A stretch of 64,000 nucleotides of DNA from an uncultured Pelagibacteraceae bacterium. Lineage in GTDB: Bacteria; Pseudomonadota; Alphaproteobacteria; Pelagibacterales; Pelagibacteraceae. A model generated the notes under the pieces. The model did not search any database. It was given only the letters and a program-made list of their open reading frames with translations, and was not told the origin of the DNA. Positions 40,025-49,605 of the stretch are shown here, one piece after another (the first letter of the stretch is position 1; the number at the start of each line of letters is the position of its first letter). The DNA lies in assembly GCA_902596045.1 (NCBI GenBank), contig CACJSJ010000001.1:62001-126000 (forward strand). Reading direction: 5' to 3'. Made by a program: the position numbers and the translations under genes.

Positions 40025-41387
40025 TTAGTTTTAATTTATTTTTCATTGACCATAAAATTATTAAAGATGGAATTACCATTAAAGCAGTTAAGATAAAAAA
40101 TAATCCCCAGTCACCATTCAACCAATCAACAAGTGCTCCAGAGGAAGAGGCAAGTGTCGTTCTGCCTGCAGTTCCAATTGATGCTAAAAGTGCATATTGT
40201 GTAGCCGTATAAGCTCTGTCAACTAATAATGATATAAATGCAACAAAGGCCACTGTTGCAAATGCAGCCGCAATATCATCAAATATAACAGCTATTGCGA
40301 ATAATAATTCTGATTTATCACTCCATGCTAAAACACTAAATAATAAATTAGTACTTGCCATAATGATTCCTGCAAGGAACATTGCTTTTAGAACACCTGA
40401 TCTAATGACAAACAGTCCACCAAGAAGAGTAAAAATGACTGTAGTGATCCAACCTAAAGTTTTAGAGTAAATTGCAATATCAGATTTACTAAATCCGATT
40501 TCTTTGTAAAAAATTATAGACATTCTTCCTAAGAAGGCTTCTCCAACTTTAAATAAAAAAACAAAACTTAAAATACCAAGGGCTATAGAGAACCCATTTT
40601 TTTTGAAAAAACTTATTATTGGTCCACCTAAAGTACCACCAATCCATGTAATCAGATTAGAAAAAAAATTATTTCCTAATTTTTCAGAAATGATCTTATC
40701 ATTTAAAGCTTGTTTGTCCCTTCTTTCATTTGAATTTTGTTCACTAACAAACATAAGTCCAATATTCATCAAAATGATTAAAATACCGAGAATCAAAAAA
40801 GTAATTTGCCAATAATTTTCAAAACCTAACATCTGAAAGTGTTCAGCAGAAAACAAAGCTAGCACTCCACCTAATTTATATCCACTCCACCAACCAACTA
40901 CAGCCATAGCAGCACCAGCAGCCATGGATTTACCCTCATTTTCCCCAATTTGCTCAATTCTAAGCGCATCTACTGTAATATCTTGTGTTGCAGAAGCTAT
41001 AGCAATTAAAAGTCCAACTGTAATAACTAATGCTAAATTTTCGGTGGGATTAATTAAACTCCACAAAACAAGAGAAGCTAATATTATTAATTGCATCAAT
41101 ACAATCCATCCACGTCTGTGACCAATTTTTTTTGTTAGAAAGGGTATTTGAATTCGATCAACTAATGGCGCCCATAAATAATTAAATGCATATACACTAA
41201 ATATCAAACCAGCCCAACCAACGGTGGTTCTACTAAGACCATCCTCTTTAAGCCACAAACTAAGGCTACTTCCAATAAGTACCCAAGGAAAACCCGATAT
41301 TGATCCTAACAATAGAATTTTCAACATTCTTTTATCAAAATATATTGAGAAGGTTTCAGACAAAGATTGTTTTTTAATTTCGATCAT
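40014..41387 (-). CDS. ampG: AmpG-type muropeptide permease (MFS)
   Basis: AmpG imports anhydro-muropeptides released from the cell wall. The 457-residue protein has about 12-14 membrane segments and the family blocks GSISGFPWVLIGSSLSLWL, YAFNYLWAPLVDRI and GHRRGWIVLMQ. I start at the ATG at 41387, which has GGAGA eight bases upstream; the TTG 15 bases earlier overlaps that site. It lies two bases after trkH and overlaps the NlpC/P60 gene, suggesting uptake and cleavage of cell-wall peptides in one operon. Confidence 0.92.
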   Translation of the reverse strand: MIEIKKQSLSETFSIYFDKRMLKILLLGSISGFPWVLIGSSLSLWLKEDGLSRTTVGWAGLIFSVYAFNYLWAPLVDRIQIPFLTKKIGHRRGWIVLMQLIILASLVLWSLINPTENLALVITVGLLIAIASATQDITVDALRIEQIGENEGKSMAAGAAMAVVGWWSGYKLGGVLALFSAEHFQMLGFENYWQITFLILGILIILMNIGLMFVSEQNSNERRDKQALNDKIISEKLGNNFFSNLITWIGGTLGGPIISFFKKNGFSIALGILSFVFLFKVGEAFLGRMSIIFYKEIGFSKSDIAIYSKTLGWITTVIFTLLGGLFVIRSGVLKAMFLAGIIMASTNLLFSVLAWSDKSELLFAIAVIFDDIAAAFATVAFVAFISLLVDRAYTATQYALLASIGTAGRTTLASSSGALVDWLNGDWGLFFILTALMVIPSLIILWSMKNKLKLSEK

Positions 41388-41389
41388 AT

Positions 41390-42829
41390 TTAATTTCTCC
41401 AAAAAGAAGGTAAGAATAATACAAGTATTGCGAATAATTCAAGTCTTCCTAATATCATTCCTAAAGTTAGAATCCATTTTGAAATATTAGGAAGAGATGA
41501 AAAATCTCCATTAGGACCAATAATTGAGCCTAGTCCAGGGCCCACATTAGAAATTGAAGTAGCTGCACCTGAAATAGATGTTACAAAATCGAGGCCAGTT
41601 AAAGATAATAAAGCAGTTAAAACAAAAAAAATAACTAAATACATATAAATGAATGAAATAACTGAAGATATAAATTTATTATCAATCGGATTTTGATCGT
41701 ATTTTAAAACAAAAACACCCTTTGGATAAATAATTTTTTTAAGTTGATTTGAAATAAACAAATATAATATTTGAATTCTAAATATTTTAACTCCACAAGT
41801 CGTTGATCCAGCACAACCACCAATAAACATTAATCCTAAAAATAAAATTAATGTAAAACTTCCCCAAGTATCAAATTCAGCATTTACATAGCCTGTACCT
41901 GTTAATATCGAAATTATGTTGAAGAATATTGATCTCAAATTTAATTCTGCTGAATTACTTATTGCTAAATAAATTGTTAAAATAGCGACACTAAAGATAA
42001 TTATTTTAAAGAAAGATCTTATTTGAGCATCATCAAACAGTATTTTTTTATTTCCACTAATAAATTTGATGTATGCGATAAATGGCAAGCTTCCCAAAAT
42101 AATAAAAATCATTGCTGATATTTCAATCGAAACGCTATTAAAAAAACCAATTGACTCGTTATAATTCGAAAATCCCCCTGTTGCTATCGTTGTCATGGAG
42201 TGAGTTAAACTATCAAAATAGCTCATACCAAAAATTTTATAAGTCAGTCCACAAAGTAAAGTTAAGGATGTGTAAATATAAATTAAACGAAGTGCTATTT
42301 CTTTTGATTTGGGTAATATTTTTTCTGACGAGTCACTGTTTGAAATCTTAAATAATTGCATTCCGCCGACATTCATTATTGGCATTAATGTTATTGCCAT
42401 AATAATTATTCCGATACCCCCTAACCATTGAAGAATCGCTCGCCATAGCAAAATACTTTTTGGCATTTCATTTAAATTTGAAATAATTGTAGATCCTGTG
42501 GTTGTAATTCCAGACATACTCTCAAAAAATGCATTCGTGAAAGAGAAATTTAAATCAGAAAAAATGAACGGCAAAGACCCAAATATCGCAATACTTAACC
42601 ACGATAAGGCAGTAAGAAGAAATGCTTGCTGCAGTGTTAGCTGTTTATCGTGATCTAGATTAGATAAAAAAAATAAAGTACCAAAAATAATTGTTACAAT
42701 TGAAGCACCAAAAAAAGATGAGTCTATTTCAGAATAGACAAATTGAAGAATTATTGGAATAAACATAAATACCCCAAGTATCATTTGTAAAATTCCAAGT
42801 GTAAAAAAAACAGTTTTATAATTTGACAT
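41390..42829 (-). CDS. trkH: TrkH-family potassium uptake protein
   Basis: This is the membrane pore of the Trk potassium system. The 479 residues contain the four half-pore repeats, with selectivity-filter-like segments around SMSGITTTGSTII, TTIATGGFSNYN and GGCAGSTTCGVK. No trkA lies nearby, so the regulatory subunit must be elsewhere. It is the first gene of a minus-strand group with ampG and the NlpC/P60 gene and is divergent from lysK. Confidence 0.93.
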   Translation of the reverse strand: MSNYKTVFFTLGILQMILGVFMFIPIILQFVYSEIDSSFFGASIVTIIFGTLFFLSNLDHDKQLTLQQAFLLTALSWLSIAIFGSLPFIFSDLNFSFTNAFFESMSGITTTGSTIISNLNEMPKSILLWRAILQWLGGIGIIIMAITLMPIMNVGGMQLFKISNSDSSEKILPKSKEIALRLIYIYTSLTLLCGLTYKIFGMSYFDSLTHSMTTIATGGFSNYNESIGFFNSVSIEISAMIFIILGSLPFIAYIKFISGNKKILFDDAQIRSFFKIIIFSVAILTIYLAISNSAELNLRSIFFNIISILTGTGYVNAEFDTWGSFTLILFLGLMFIGGCAGSTTCGVKIFRIQILYLFISNQLKKIIYPKGVFVLKYDQNPIDNKFISSVISFIYMYLVIFFVLTALLSLTGLDFVTSISGAATSISNVGPGLGSIIGPNGDFSSLPNISKWILTLGMILGRLELFAILVLFLPSFWRN

Positions 42830-42917
42830 TTTGAAAGAACATTATTTTATGGTAAATAAATTTCAACTCTATAAGAATTAGTTAATTCACTATAATAATA
42901 ATTTTAAAGTGTAATTC

Positions 42918-44480
42918 ATGATAAAAAAAGAGAATTTAGATAAAACCAATGCTTGGCCATTTGTTGAAGCAAAAAAAATGCTCCGTGAAAGAAAAACTTT
43001 TATTGAAAAAAAAGGTAAAATAACACTTCAAACTGGATATGGCCCTAGTGGTTTACCTCATATAGGAACTTTTGGAGAAGTTGCTAGAACTTCCATGATA
43101 GTAAATGCTTTGAAGCAATTCACAGATCTTCCTACAGAAATTATTACTTTTTCTGATGACATGGATGGACTTAGAAAAGTTCCTGATAATGTACCAAATC
43201 AAAAATTACTAGAAGAAAATTTACATAAACCTTTAACAGAAGTTCCAGACCCATTTGGAAAATTTAAGAGCTTTGGAGAACACAATAATGAAATGCTCAA
43301 AAATTTTTTGGATAATTTTAACTTTAATTATGCATTTAAAAGCTCAACCTCATTGTATAAATCAGGATTTTTTAACACAACACTTCAGCTTATTTTAGAA
43401 AATTATGATGGAATAATGAATATAATTTTACCAACACTTGGTAAAGATAGACAAAAAACTTACAGCCCATTTTTACCTGTCTGCCCAGAAAGTGGACATG
43501 TATTAGAGATACCAGTAATTGAAATTGATAAAAATAATTCAAAGATAATTTTTGATAATAAAGGAAAAAATTTAGAAAAAAGTATTTTGAATGGAAATTG
43601 TAAGCTTCAATGGAAAGTTGATTGGGCAATGAGATGGTATGCACTAGATATTGATTTTGAAATGTATGGAAAAGATCTTATTGAAAGTGCAATTTTATCG
43701 ACAAAAATTATAAAATTAATTGGCAAGAATAATCCTTCAGGATTTGCTTATGAATTGTTTTTAGATGAAAAGGGAGAAAAAATTTCAAAATCCAAAGGAA
43801 ATGGAATTACAATTGATCAATGGCTCGAGTATGCTTCTCCTGAAAGTCTATCCCTATACATGTATCAAAATCCAAAAAGAGCAAAAAAACTTTATAAAGA
43901 AATAGTTCCAAAAGCAGTCGATGAGTATTTAGACCTTATAGAAAAAGCAAAAAAACAAGATGAGTTACAAATCTTAATGAATCCAGTATGGCATGTCCAT
44001 AATGGACAGATTCCTGCAGAAAATTCTATTATGTCATTTTCTATGTTGTTAAACCTTGTAGAAACTAGCAATGCAGACTCAAAAGATCTTTTGTGGAAGT
44101 TTGTTAAAAAGTATAAACCAAATATTCATGAAAAAGATTATCCAATATTTGATGGGCTTGTAGGATTCGCGATTAAATATTTTAATGATGTAATAAAATC
44201 ACAAAAAAATTATAAATCACCAGATAAAGATGAAAAGTTAGCTTTAGAGGCTCTAATAAAAACACTTGAAAAATGTAATGACCAAATGTCTCCAGAGGAT
44301 ATTCAAACATTGATATATTCTACTGGTAAAGAAAATGGTTATTCAGAAAATTTAAGAGATTGGTTTAAATTGATTTATCAAGTTATTTTTGGTGATGAGA
44401 ATGGACCTCGTATGGGATTTTTTATAAGTTTTTTTGGTGTTAATGAAACTAAAGAGCTTATAATGAAAAAGATTAAATAA
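42918..44480 (+). CDS. lysK: lysyl-tRNA synthetase, class I
   Basis: This is the archaeal-type class I enzyme, also standard in many alphaproteobacteria in place of class II LysS. The HIGH-type motif is in YGPSGLPHIGTFGEV and the KMSKS-type motif in EKISKSKGNG. WALDIDFEMYGKDL and WAMRWYALD are further family blocks. The 520 residues fit. A TATAAT lies at 42891-42896 without a convincing -35 box. It overlaps pyrD in a TAATG. Confidence 0.96.
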   Translation: MIKKENLDKTNAWPFVEAKKMLRERKTFIEKKGKITLQTGYGPSGLPHIGTFGEVARTSMIVNALKQFTDLPTEIITFSDDMDGLRKVPDNVPNQKLLEENLHKPLTEVPDPFGKFKSFGEHNNEMLKNFLDNFNFNYAFKSSTSLYKSGFFNTTLQLILENYDGIMNIILPTLGKDRQKTYSPFLPVCPESGHVLEIPVIEIDKNNSKIIFDNKGKNLEKSILNGNCKLQWKVDWAMRWYALDIDFEMYGKDLIESAILSTKIIKLIGKNNPSGFAYELFLDEKGEKISKSKGNGITIDQWLEYASPESLSLYMYQNPKRAKKLYKEIVPKAVDEYLDLIEKAKKQDELQILMNPVWHVHNGQIPAENSIMSFSMLLNLVETSNADSKDLLWKFVKKYKPNIHEKDYPIFDGLVGFAIKYFNDVIKSQKNYKSPDKDEKLALEALIKTLEKCNDQMSPEDIQTLIYSTGKENGYSENLRDWFKLIYQVIFGDENGPRMGFFISFFGVNETKELIMKKIK

Positions 44481-45529
44481 TGTTTTCAAACTTAAGATCA
44501 TTAATTTTTAAATTAGATCCAGAAAAAGCACATACTTTAGCTATTAAATCTCTAAAATTTAATTTTGTACCTAATCTTTTTAAAGACGAAGAAAATGACA
44601 ATTTATTAAAAACAAAAATATTTAATAAAAATTTAAAAAACCCAATTGGGATGGCAGCAGGTTTTGACAAAAATGCAGAGGTTTATAATCAGCTTTTTAA
44701 ATTAGGTTTTGGATTTGTAGAAGTTGGCACCATCACTCCCCTAAGTCAATATGGTAACTCTAAACCTAGAGTATTTAGATTAGTGGATGATGAAGCATTA
44801 ATAAATCGATTAGGATTTAATAATCATGGAGCACAAAATATTTTAGATAGAATTAAAAGAAATTCAAAAAATGGAATTCTAGGTATTAATATTGGCCCTA
44901 ATAAAGATACTGAAAATAGATTAGAGGATTACTTATCAGGACTGAGAGTCTTTCATGAATTTGCTGATTATATCACAATTAATATTTCTTCACCAAATAC
45001 TGAAAATTTAAGAAACTTTCATGACCAAACGCGGTTGGATGAATTGTTGAAAGAAATAAATAAAGAAAAAATAGATCTTAATTCAAAAATACCTATTGTT
45101 GTAAAGATTGCTCCAGATATAAATGATAATGAAATAAAAAAAATTTCAGAAGTATTAATTAATAATGAGGTAGAAGCTGTCATAATTTCAAATACTTCTA
45201 ATGTGACAAGAGAAAATTTAAAGGATATTCAAAAACATCAAAAAGGTGGATTATCTGGCAAACCTATAGAAGTTAAGTCAAATTTATTAATTAATAAATT
45301 TTATAAAAATTTAAAAAATAAAATCAAAATTATAGGAGTTGGTGGTGTAGATTCTGGTTTTAGTGCTTATAATAAATTTTTAGCTGGAGCAGATTATATT
45401 CAGCTTTACACTGGAATGGTTTATAAAGGGCCTAATATTGTTAACATCATTAAAAATGATCTACGTAAAATATTGACACAAGAAGGGGTCAAAAATTTTA
45501 CTGAAATTGTTGGAAATAAATCTAAATAA
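44480..45529 (+). CDS. pyrD: dihydroorotate dehydrogenase (quinone), class 2
   Basis: PyrD oxidises dihydroorotate to orotate in pyrimidine synthesis and passes electrons to quinone. The 349-residue protein has the class 2 N-terminal membrane-associating region, then NPIGMAAGFDKNAEVYNQL, the catalytic serine in NISSPNTENLRNF, and the FMN-binding IGVGGVDSGFSAY with YTGMVYKGP. It shares one base with lysK. Confidence 0.97.
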   Translation: MFSNLRSLIFKLDPEKAHTLAIKSLKFNFVPNLFKDEENDNLLKTKIFNKNLKNPIGMAAGFDKNAEVYNQLFKLGFGFVEVGTITPLSQYGNSKPRVFRLVDDEALINRLGFNNHGAQNILDRIKRNSKNGILGINIGPNKDTENRLEDYLSGLRVFHEFADYITINISSPNTENLRNFHDQTRLDELLKEINKEKIDLNSKIPIVVKIAPDINDNEIKKISEVLINNEVEAVIISNTSNVTRENLKDIQKHQKGGLSGKPIEVKSNLLINKFYKNLKNKIKIIGVGGVDSGFSAYNKFLAGADYIQLYTGMVYKGPNIVNIIKNDLRKILTQEGVKNFTEIVGNKSK

Positions 45530-45541
45530 TAATTCTATCAC

Positions 45542-45570
45542 TTGACGCGAACCTTATCACCCCTTATATA
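45542..45570 (+). promoter_or_regulatory. promoter of rpmB, with a very short leader
   Basis: TTGACG (45542-45547), a 17-base spacer and TATATA (45565-45570) lie in the 52-base gap after pyrD. The predicted start of transcription (near 45577) is only about five bases before the rpmB ATG at 45582. The mRNA would then be almost leaderless, and no ribosome site is visible there. Confidence 0.55.
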
Positions 45571-45581
45571 GTCGAGCTACG

Positions 45582-45893
45582 ATGTCAAAAAAATGTGAAC
45601 TCACTGGTAAAATTCCTATGAAAGGTCATAATGTTAGTCATGCTAACAATAAGACTAAAAGAAGATTTTTACCTAATCTTAAAAAAGTAAAGTTCACAAG
45701 CGAGTTAATGAAAAGAAGTCTAAAGTTAACCGTAAGTAATGCGGGATTAAGGTCTGTAGATAAAAAAGGTAGTTTCGATGAGTATTTAAAAGTAGTAAAA
45801 AACCAAAACCTTTCACCAAGACTTAAAAAATTAAAAAAGGGAATTTTAATTAAATCTCCATTTAAGAAAAAATCTGTAGCAAAATCAGCATAA
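45582..45893 (+). CDS. rpmB: 50S ribosomal protein L28 (bL28)
   Basis: The N-terminus [20 protein letters not shown] and [14 protein letters not shown] identify L28. The 103-residue length is usual for alphaproteobacteria. The C-terminal tail is lysine-rich. It overlaps the next gene in a TAATG. Confidence 0.97.
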   Translation: MSKKCELTGKIPMKGHNVSHANNKTKRRFLPNLKKVKFTSELMKRSLKLTVSNAGLRSVDKKGSFDEYLKVVKNQNLSPRLKKLKKGILIKSPFKKKSVAKSA

Positions 45894-46447
45894 TGAATAA
45901 ATTATTTTTACTTCTCTCACTTTTGATGGGAGTAGTTGTTTTATTTTCAAATTATTTAGTTCAATTTCCAATAAAATATTATGGGCTTGACAAAATACTT
46001 ACTTATGGTGCTTTAAGTTATCCGATTGCATTTCTAATTACTGATCTAGCAAACAGGTCTTACGGAAAGATTATCGCAAGAAAAATTGTCTATATTGGAT
46101 TTATAATAGGTATTAGCTTTACTCTTTTATTTTCAACTAATTTTGCTGATTTAATTTCAGTGAGAATTGCAATTGGATCTGGAACTGCTTTCTTAGTCGC
46201 TCAATTATTAGATGTACAAATTTTTGATAAATTGAGACAAAAAAAATGGTTTGTAGCACCTTTAACTTCATCATTTTTTGGCTCTACCGTTGATACTTTT
46301 TTATTCTTTTCAATATCTTTTTATGCTACAGGGATACCTTGGTTTACGCTGTCTCTAGGTGATTTAGCAGTTAAAATATTTGTAGCTTTAATAATGCTAA
46401 TTCCCTTTAGATTACTCCTTGGGACCATTAAACCAGTCAAAGTTTAA
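45893..46447 (+). CDS. queuosine precursor transporter (YhhQ/VUT family)
   Basis: The 184-residue membrane protein has about six hydrophobic segments. TYGALSYPIAFLITDLANRSYG, SGTAFLVAQLLDVQIFDKLR and TSSFFGSTVDTFLFF are hallmarks of the family that takes up preQ0 or preQ1 for the modified tRNA base queuosine. It is translationally coupled to rpmB. The exact precursor cannot be read. Confidence 0.9.
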   Translation: MNKLFLLLSLLMGVVVLFSNYLVQFPIKYYGLDKILTYGALSYPIAFLITDLANRSYGKIIARKIVYIGFIIGISFTLLFSTNFADLISVRIAIGSGTAFLVAQLLDVQIFDKLRQKKWFVAPLTSSFFGSTVDTFLFFSISFYATGIPWFTLSLGDLAVKIFVALIMLIPFRLLLGTIKPVKV

Positions 46448-47319
46448 TATAAAAATTTATAGGATAAAATTTTATAAGCTAATTTAGCAACTAGAAAGTT
46501 ATATGAATTAAAGCCTTTTATAGGTGCTAGTTCATTTATATCAGCACCAACAATTTTAGAATTTTTTGCTGCAATTTTTAGAATATCTAAAGTTTCATCC
46601 CATAACAATCCACCAGGTTCAGGAGTTCCAGTTGCTGGCATAATACTTGAGTCTAGTCCATCAACATCAAAAGTTAAATAAACTATCTTATTTCTTATTA
46701 ATTTTTTAAAATTATTTAAATTCCATCTACTTTTATCTTTTGCCCAGAATATATGAATTCTATCTGAATTTTTCTTGAGAAAAGAAATTTCACTTTTTGA
46801 AATATTTCTTATTCCAAATGAAATCACAGAAACATTAGGATAATCCAAGCATCTTTTTATTGCTGATGCATGTGAAAATTTTTCTCCATTATAACTTTCA
46901 CGTAAGTCAGCGTGAGCATCAAAATGTAAAAGACAAATATTTTTGAATTTTTTAGTAAATGGAACGATACACCCAGGAGTAATTGAATGTTCTCCACCAA
47001 AAGTCATTGGAAAAAGTTTTTTGTCTAAAATTTCTTGGTTAATTTTAGACATTTTGTTTAATGCTTTGTTAATTTTTTTATCGATTTTAAATGGTTTTAA
47101 AGTTTTAATTCCTATCTTCTTATAAGGTTCACAATTTAATTCTTCATCATAGAGTTCCACTTGGTGTGAAGCTTTGATTATTTCTTTTGGCCCATCTTTT
47201 GTTCCACCACCATAACTAACAGTTTTTTCTAAACCAAACGGAACCACTACAACTTTCTCTTTGAAATTGAACTTATTGTCAATTCCTAGAAAACCGTTTT
47301 TATTAGAAAGATATTTCAA
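46444..47319 (-). CDS. speB: agmatinase-like ureohydrolase
   Basis: This arginase-superfamily enzyme uses two manganese ions to split urea from a guanidino substrate. The metal ligands are in GGEHSITPG, LHFDAHADLRES and FDVDGLDSSIMPATGTPEP. Agmatinase (agmatine to putrescine) is the likely activity given the two polyamine genes upstream. No arginine decarboxylase is in the window, so another guanidino compound is possible. The 291-residue length fits SpeB. It follows the deoxyhypusine-synthase-like gene by two bases. Confidence 0.88.
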   Translation of the reverse strand: MKYLSNKNGFLGIDNKFNFKEKVVVVPFGLEKTVSYGGGTKDGPKEIIKASHQVELYDEELNCEPYKKIGIKTLKPFKIDKKINKALNKMSKINQEILDKKLFPMTFGGEHSITPGCIVPFTKKFKNICLLHFDAHADLRESYNGEKFSHASAIKRCLDYPNVSVISFGIRNISKSEISFLKKNSDRIHIFWAKDKSRWNLNNFKKLIRNKIVYLTFDVDGLDSSIMPATGTPEPGGLLWDETLDILKIAAKNSKIVGADINELAPIKGFNSYNFLVAKLAYKILSYKFLY

Positions 47320-47321
47320 TT

Positions 47322-48365
47322 TTATTTAAAAATTTTTGTAAAGTTTTTTCTATCTCTATTTTTCCATTCACCTTTATGATAAGCGTCACTTGCTATTAAT
47401 GGAAGAACACTTGTTGCCTCTGCAAAAACCATTTGTTCTTTGGTAATATCAACCTTACCCCATGAGCTTGCTTCTTTTAAAGTTGAACTGCTACAAGCTC
47501 CATCCCTACTATCTGCAACAGTGATTTGTATGGCATATTTATGCATATCAACTTCTTTACCTAAAAGTTCAGCACAGATTACTGTATCTTGAATAAAATT
47601 CTTTGGAACTCCTCCACCTATCATAAAAAGCCCTGATCCTTTAGATTGAATTTTAATTTCTGTAAGTTCTCTAAATTCTCTTACAGAGTCTATAGTAATA
47701 TGTTTTTTTGGATTTTTTTCTTGGTGCATAACAAGACCAAATCCTGCACTTGAATCTGTAAAAGCAGGACAAAAAATAGGAACATTATTGTGATATGCAG
47801 TTTCAATTAATGACTCTTTCTTTTTTGAATTTTGTTTTAAGTATTCACCCATTTGATAAATAAATTCTCGAGAAGTATAACTTTTTGGCTCTAGCGTATC
47901 TGCTATATCACAAATGATTTTATCACACATTTGCAACTCTTCCTCGTCAATGTAAGTATCATATATTCTATCAATATAATTGTTTCTTAATTCTGTATCA
48001 TTTTGAAATTGAGATCCTTGATAATGTTTAAATCCAAGAGCTTCAAAAAAATCCATATCAACTATTGAAGCACCAGTTGCTATAATTGCATCTACCATAT
48101 TGTATTTAACTAAATCTTTGTAAATATTCATACATCCTGCTGCAGACGTAGAACCAGCTAATGTTAAAAATATTGTACAATTTTTATCTTTTAACATTTC
48201 ATTGTAAATTTTGGATGCATTTGCAGTTTCTCTTGAAACAAAAGACATTTTCTCCATTGAAGAAATTATTTTTCTAGAATCAAACGATGTGATGTCGATA
48301 TGCTCTACAGGATTTTTAAGAAAATCTTTTTTACTATTATGACCAAGATTTTTATTGTCTGACAT
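47322..48365 (-). CDS. deoxyhypusine synthase-like protein (possible homospermidine synthase)
   Basis: The 347-residue protein has the deoxyhypusine synthase fold. FLTLAGSTSAAGCMN, IIATGASIVDMD and FMIGGGVPKNF form the NAD-binding parts, and ASSWGKVD contains the lysine (about residue 304) that carries the aminobutyl group in the eukaryotic enzyme. Bacteria lack eIF5A, so bacterial members are thought to make homospermidine or a related polyamine. I start at the ATG at 48365, inside the decarboxylase stop (TGATG), not the TTG three bases upstream. Confidence 0.9.
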   Translation of the reverse strand: MSDNKNLGHNSKKDFLKNPVEHIDITSFDSRKIISSMEKMSFVSRETANASKIYNEMLKDKNCTIFLTLAGSTSAAGCMNIYKDLVKYNMVDAIIATGASIVDMDFFEALGFKHYQGSQFQNDTELRNNYIDRIYDTYIDEEELQMCDKIICDIADTLEPKSYTSREFIYQMGEYLKQNSKKKESLIETAYHNNVPIFCPAFTDSSAGFGLVMHQEKNPKKHITIDSVREFRELTEIKIQSKGSGLFMIGGGVPKNFIQDTVICAELLGKEVDMHKYAIQITVADSRDGACSSSTLKEASSWGKVDITKEQMVFAEATSVLPLIASDAYHKGEWKNRDRKNFTKIFK

Positions 48366-49549
48366 CAAGCAACAAGAGAAGCTTTATTAATATCTTTATT
48401 ATATAAACTTAATATTGGATCATCTTCAACTTCATAAATCTCATCAGAATAAAATCCATTAAATTTAGTTCTAAAAGTTAACCCATAGGCACCAAGTTGA
48501 CCAAGCTCAATATAATCATTTTCTTTTATATTGTTTGGAAGTAAAAATGGACCCTTCATGTAATCCATACTGTCACACGTTGGACCAAAAAAATCAAATG
48601 CTGTTAATTTTTTTGATATTATTTTATTTGAAGCTTCTTTAATCATTTTAGCAGGAAAAACAATGTTCGGAGTCCCCGCATCAAACAGAGTTCCATAGGT
48701 TCCATCATTTATATATAATTTTTGTTTTTTTCTTAAATTTACTCTAACAATTGTAGAACCACTTTCAGCCACCAATGCTCTTCCTGGTTCACAAATAATT
48801 TTTGGCATTTTTTGAAATTTTAAATTTTTTAAACTTTTTTTAATTTCATTAAAATATTCAATTAAATTTTGAGGTATTAAATCTGGATAAATAGTTGGAA
48901 AACCACCACCAACATTTATATAGTCTGGAACTATTTTTGTTTTTTTTACAATATTTCCTATTTCTACAATTCCTTTAGAATATGAAATGGGATGCATGCA
49001 CTGGGATCCTACATGAAAACTTAAGCCAATTTTTTTTGCATACTGTTTTGTTAATCTTAGTAAGCCTGAAGATTCCACAATCAATGCTCCAAATTTTTTT
49101 GATAAATCTATTTCTGCATGTTCATTTGAAACGGCAATTCTTAAAAATAATTCCAAATCTTTTGCATTATTTGTATTTTTTATAATTTTTATCAACTCTT
49201 CCTTAGTATCTAATGAAAAAGTTTTAATACCATATTTGAAATATGCTTCTTTTATATTTTCCGGACTTTTAACTGTATGCATATATGAGCATTTTGCAGT
49301 AGTTGAAAATTTTCTTATTTGTTCAATTTCTTCAATTGAAGCCACATCAAATTGTTCAATACCACTTTCAATTAATGTTTTTATTATTTGTGGGTGAGGG
49401 TTTGTTTTAACTGCATACAAAACATCTCCAGGAAAGTTTTTCTGAAAAAATTTTGATGCCTTTGTAACAGAATGTTTTCTGATACAATAAACAGGTTTTT
49501 CTGGTTTCAGTTGATTTATTAAATCTTCAACTGACTTAAATTTTTGCAT
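48365..49549 (-). CDS. ornithine (lysine) decarboxylase, fold type III
   Basis: This PLP enzyme decarboxylates ornithine to putrescine and may also act on lysine. The PLP lysine is in DVLYAVKTNPHPQII. FHVGSQC, NVGGGFP, EPGRALVAESG and the catalytic cysteine in FFGPTCDSMDYM are typical of the eukaryote-like ODC family. I start at the ATG at 49549, which has GGAGG eight bases upstream; this gives 394 residues. The TTG at 49564 lies within that ribosome site. It is first of three polyamine genes and has a hairpin in its leader. Confidence 0.93.
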   Translation of the reverse strand: MQKFKSVEDLINQLKPEKPVYCIRKHSVTKASKFFQKNFPGDVLYAVKTNPHPQIIKTLIESGIEQFDVASIEEIEQIRKFSTTAKCSYMHTVKSPENIKEAYFKYGIKTFSLDTKEELIKIIKNTNNAKDLELFLRIAVSNEHAEIDLSKKFGALIVESSGLLRLTKQYAKKIGLSFHVGSQCMHPISYSKGIVEIGNIVKKTKIVPDYINVGGGFPTIYPDLIPQNLIEYFNEIKKSLKNLKFQKMPKIICEPGRALVAESGSTIVRVNLRKKQKLYINDGTYGTLFDAGTPNIVFPAKMIKEASNKIISKKLTAFDFFGPTCDSMDYMKGPFLLPNNIKENDYIELGQLGAYGLTFRTKFNGFYSDEIYEVEDDPILSLYNKDINKASLVA

Positions 49550-49576
49550 TATTAATGCCTCCAAAAAAAATTTAAC

Positions 49577-49605
49577 AAAAAAAAAGTTTTAAAAAGCTTT
49601 AAAAC
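49577..49605 (-). terminator. terminator-like hairpin in the leader of the polyamine operon
   Basis: On the minus strand GTTTTAAA (49605-49598), a four-base GCTT loop and TTTAAAAC (49593-49586) form a perfect eight-base stem followed by nine T (49585-49577). It lies 27 bases upstream of the decarboxylase start, between the divergent regA promoter region and the gene. It could be a transcriptional attenuator. No gene upstream on this strand needs a terminator here. Confidence 0.5.

Noticed and set aside
41388-41402. TTG start of ampG overlapping trkH
   Set aside because: The TTG lies within the GGAGA ribosome site that serves the ATG at 41387.
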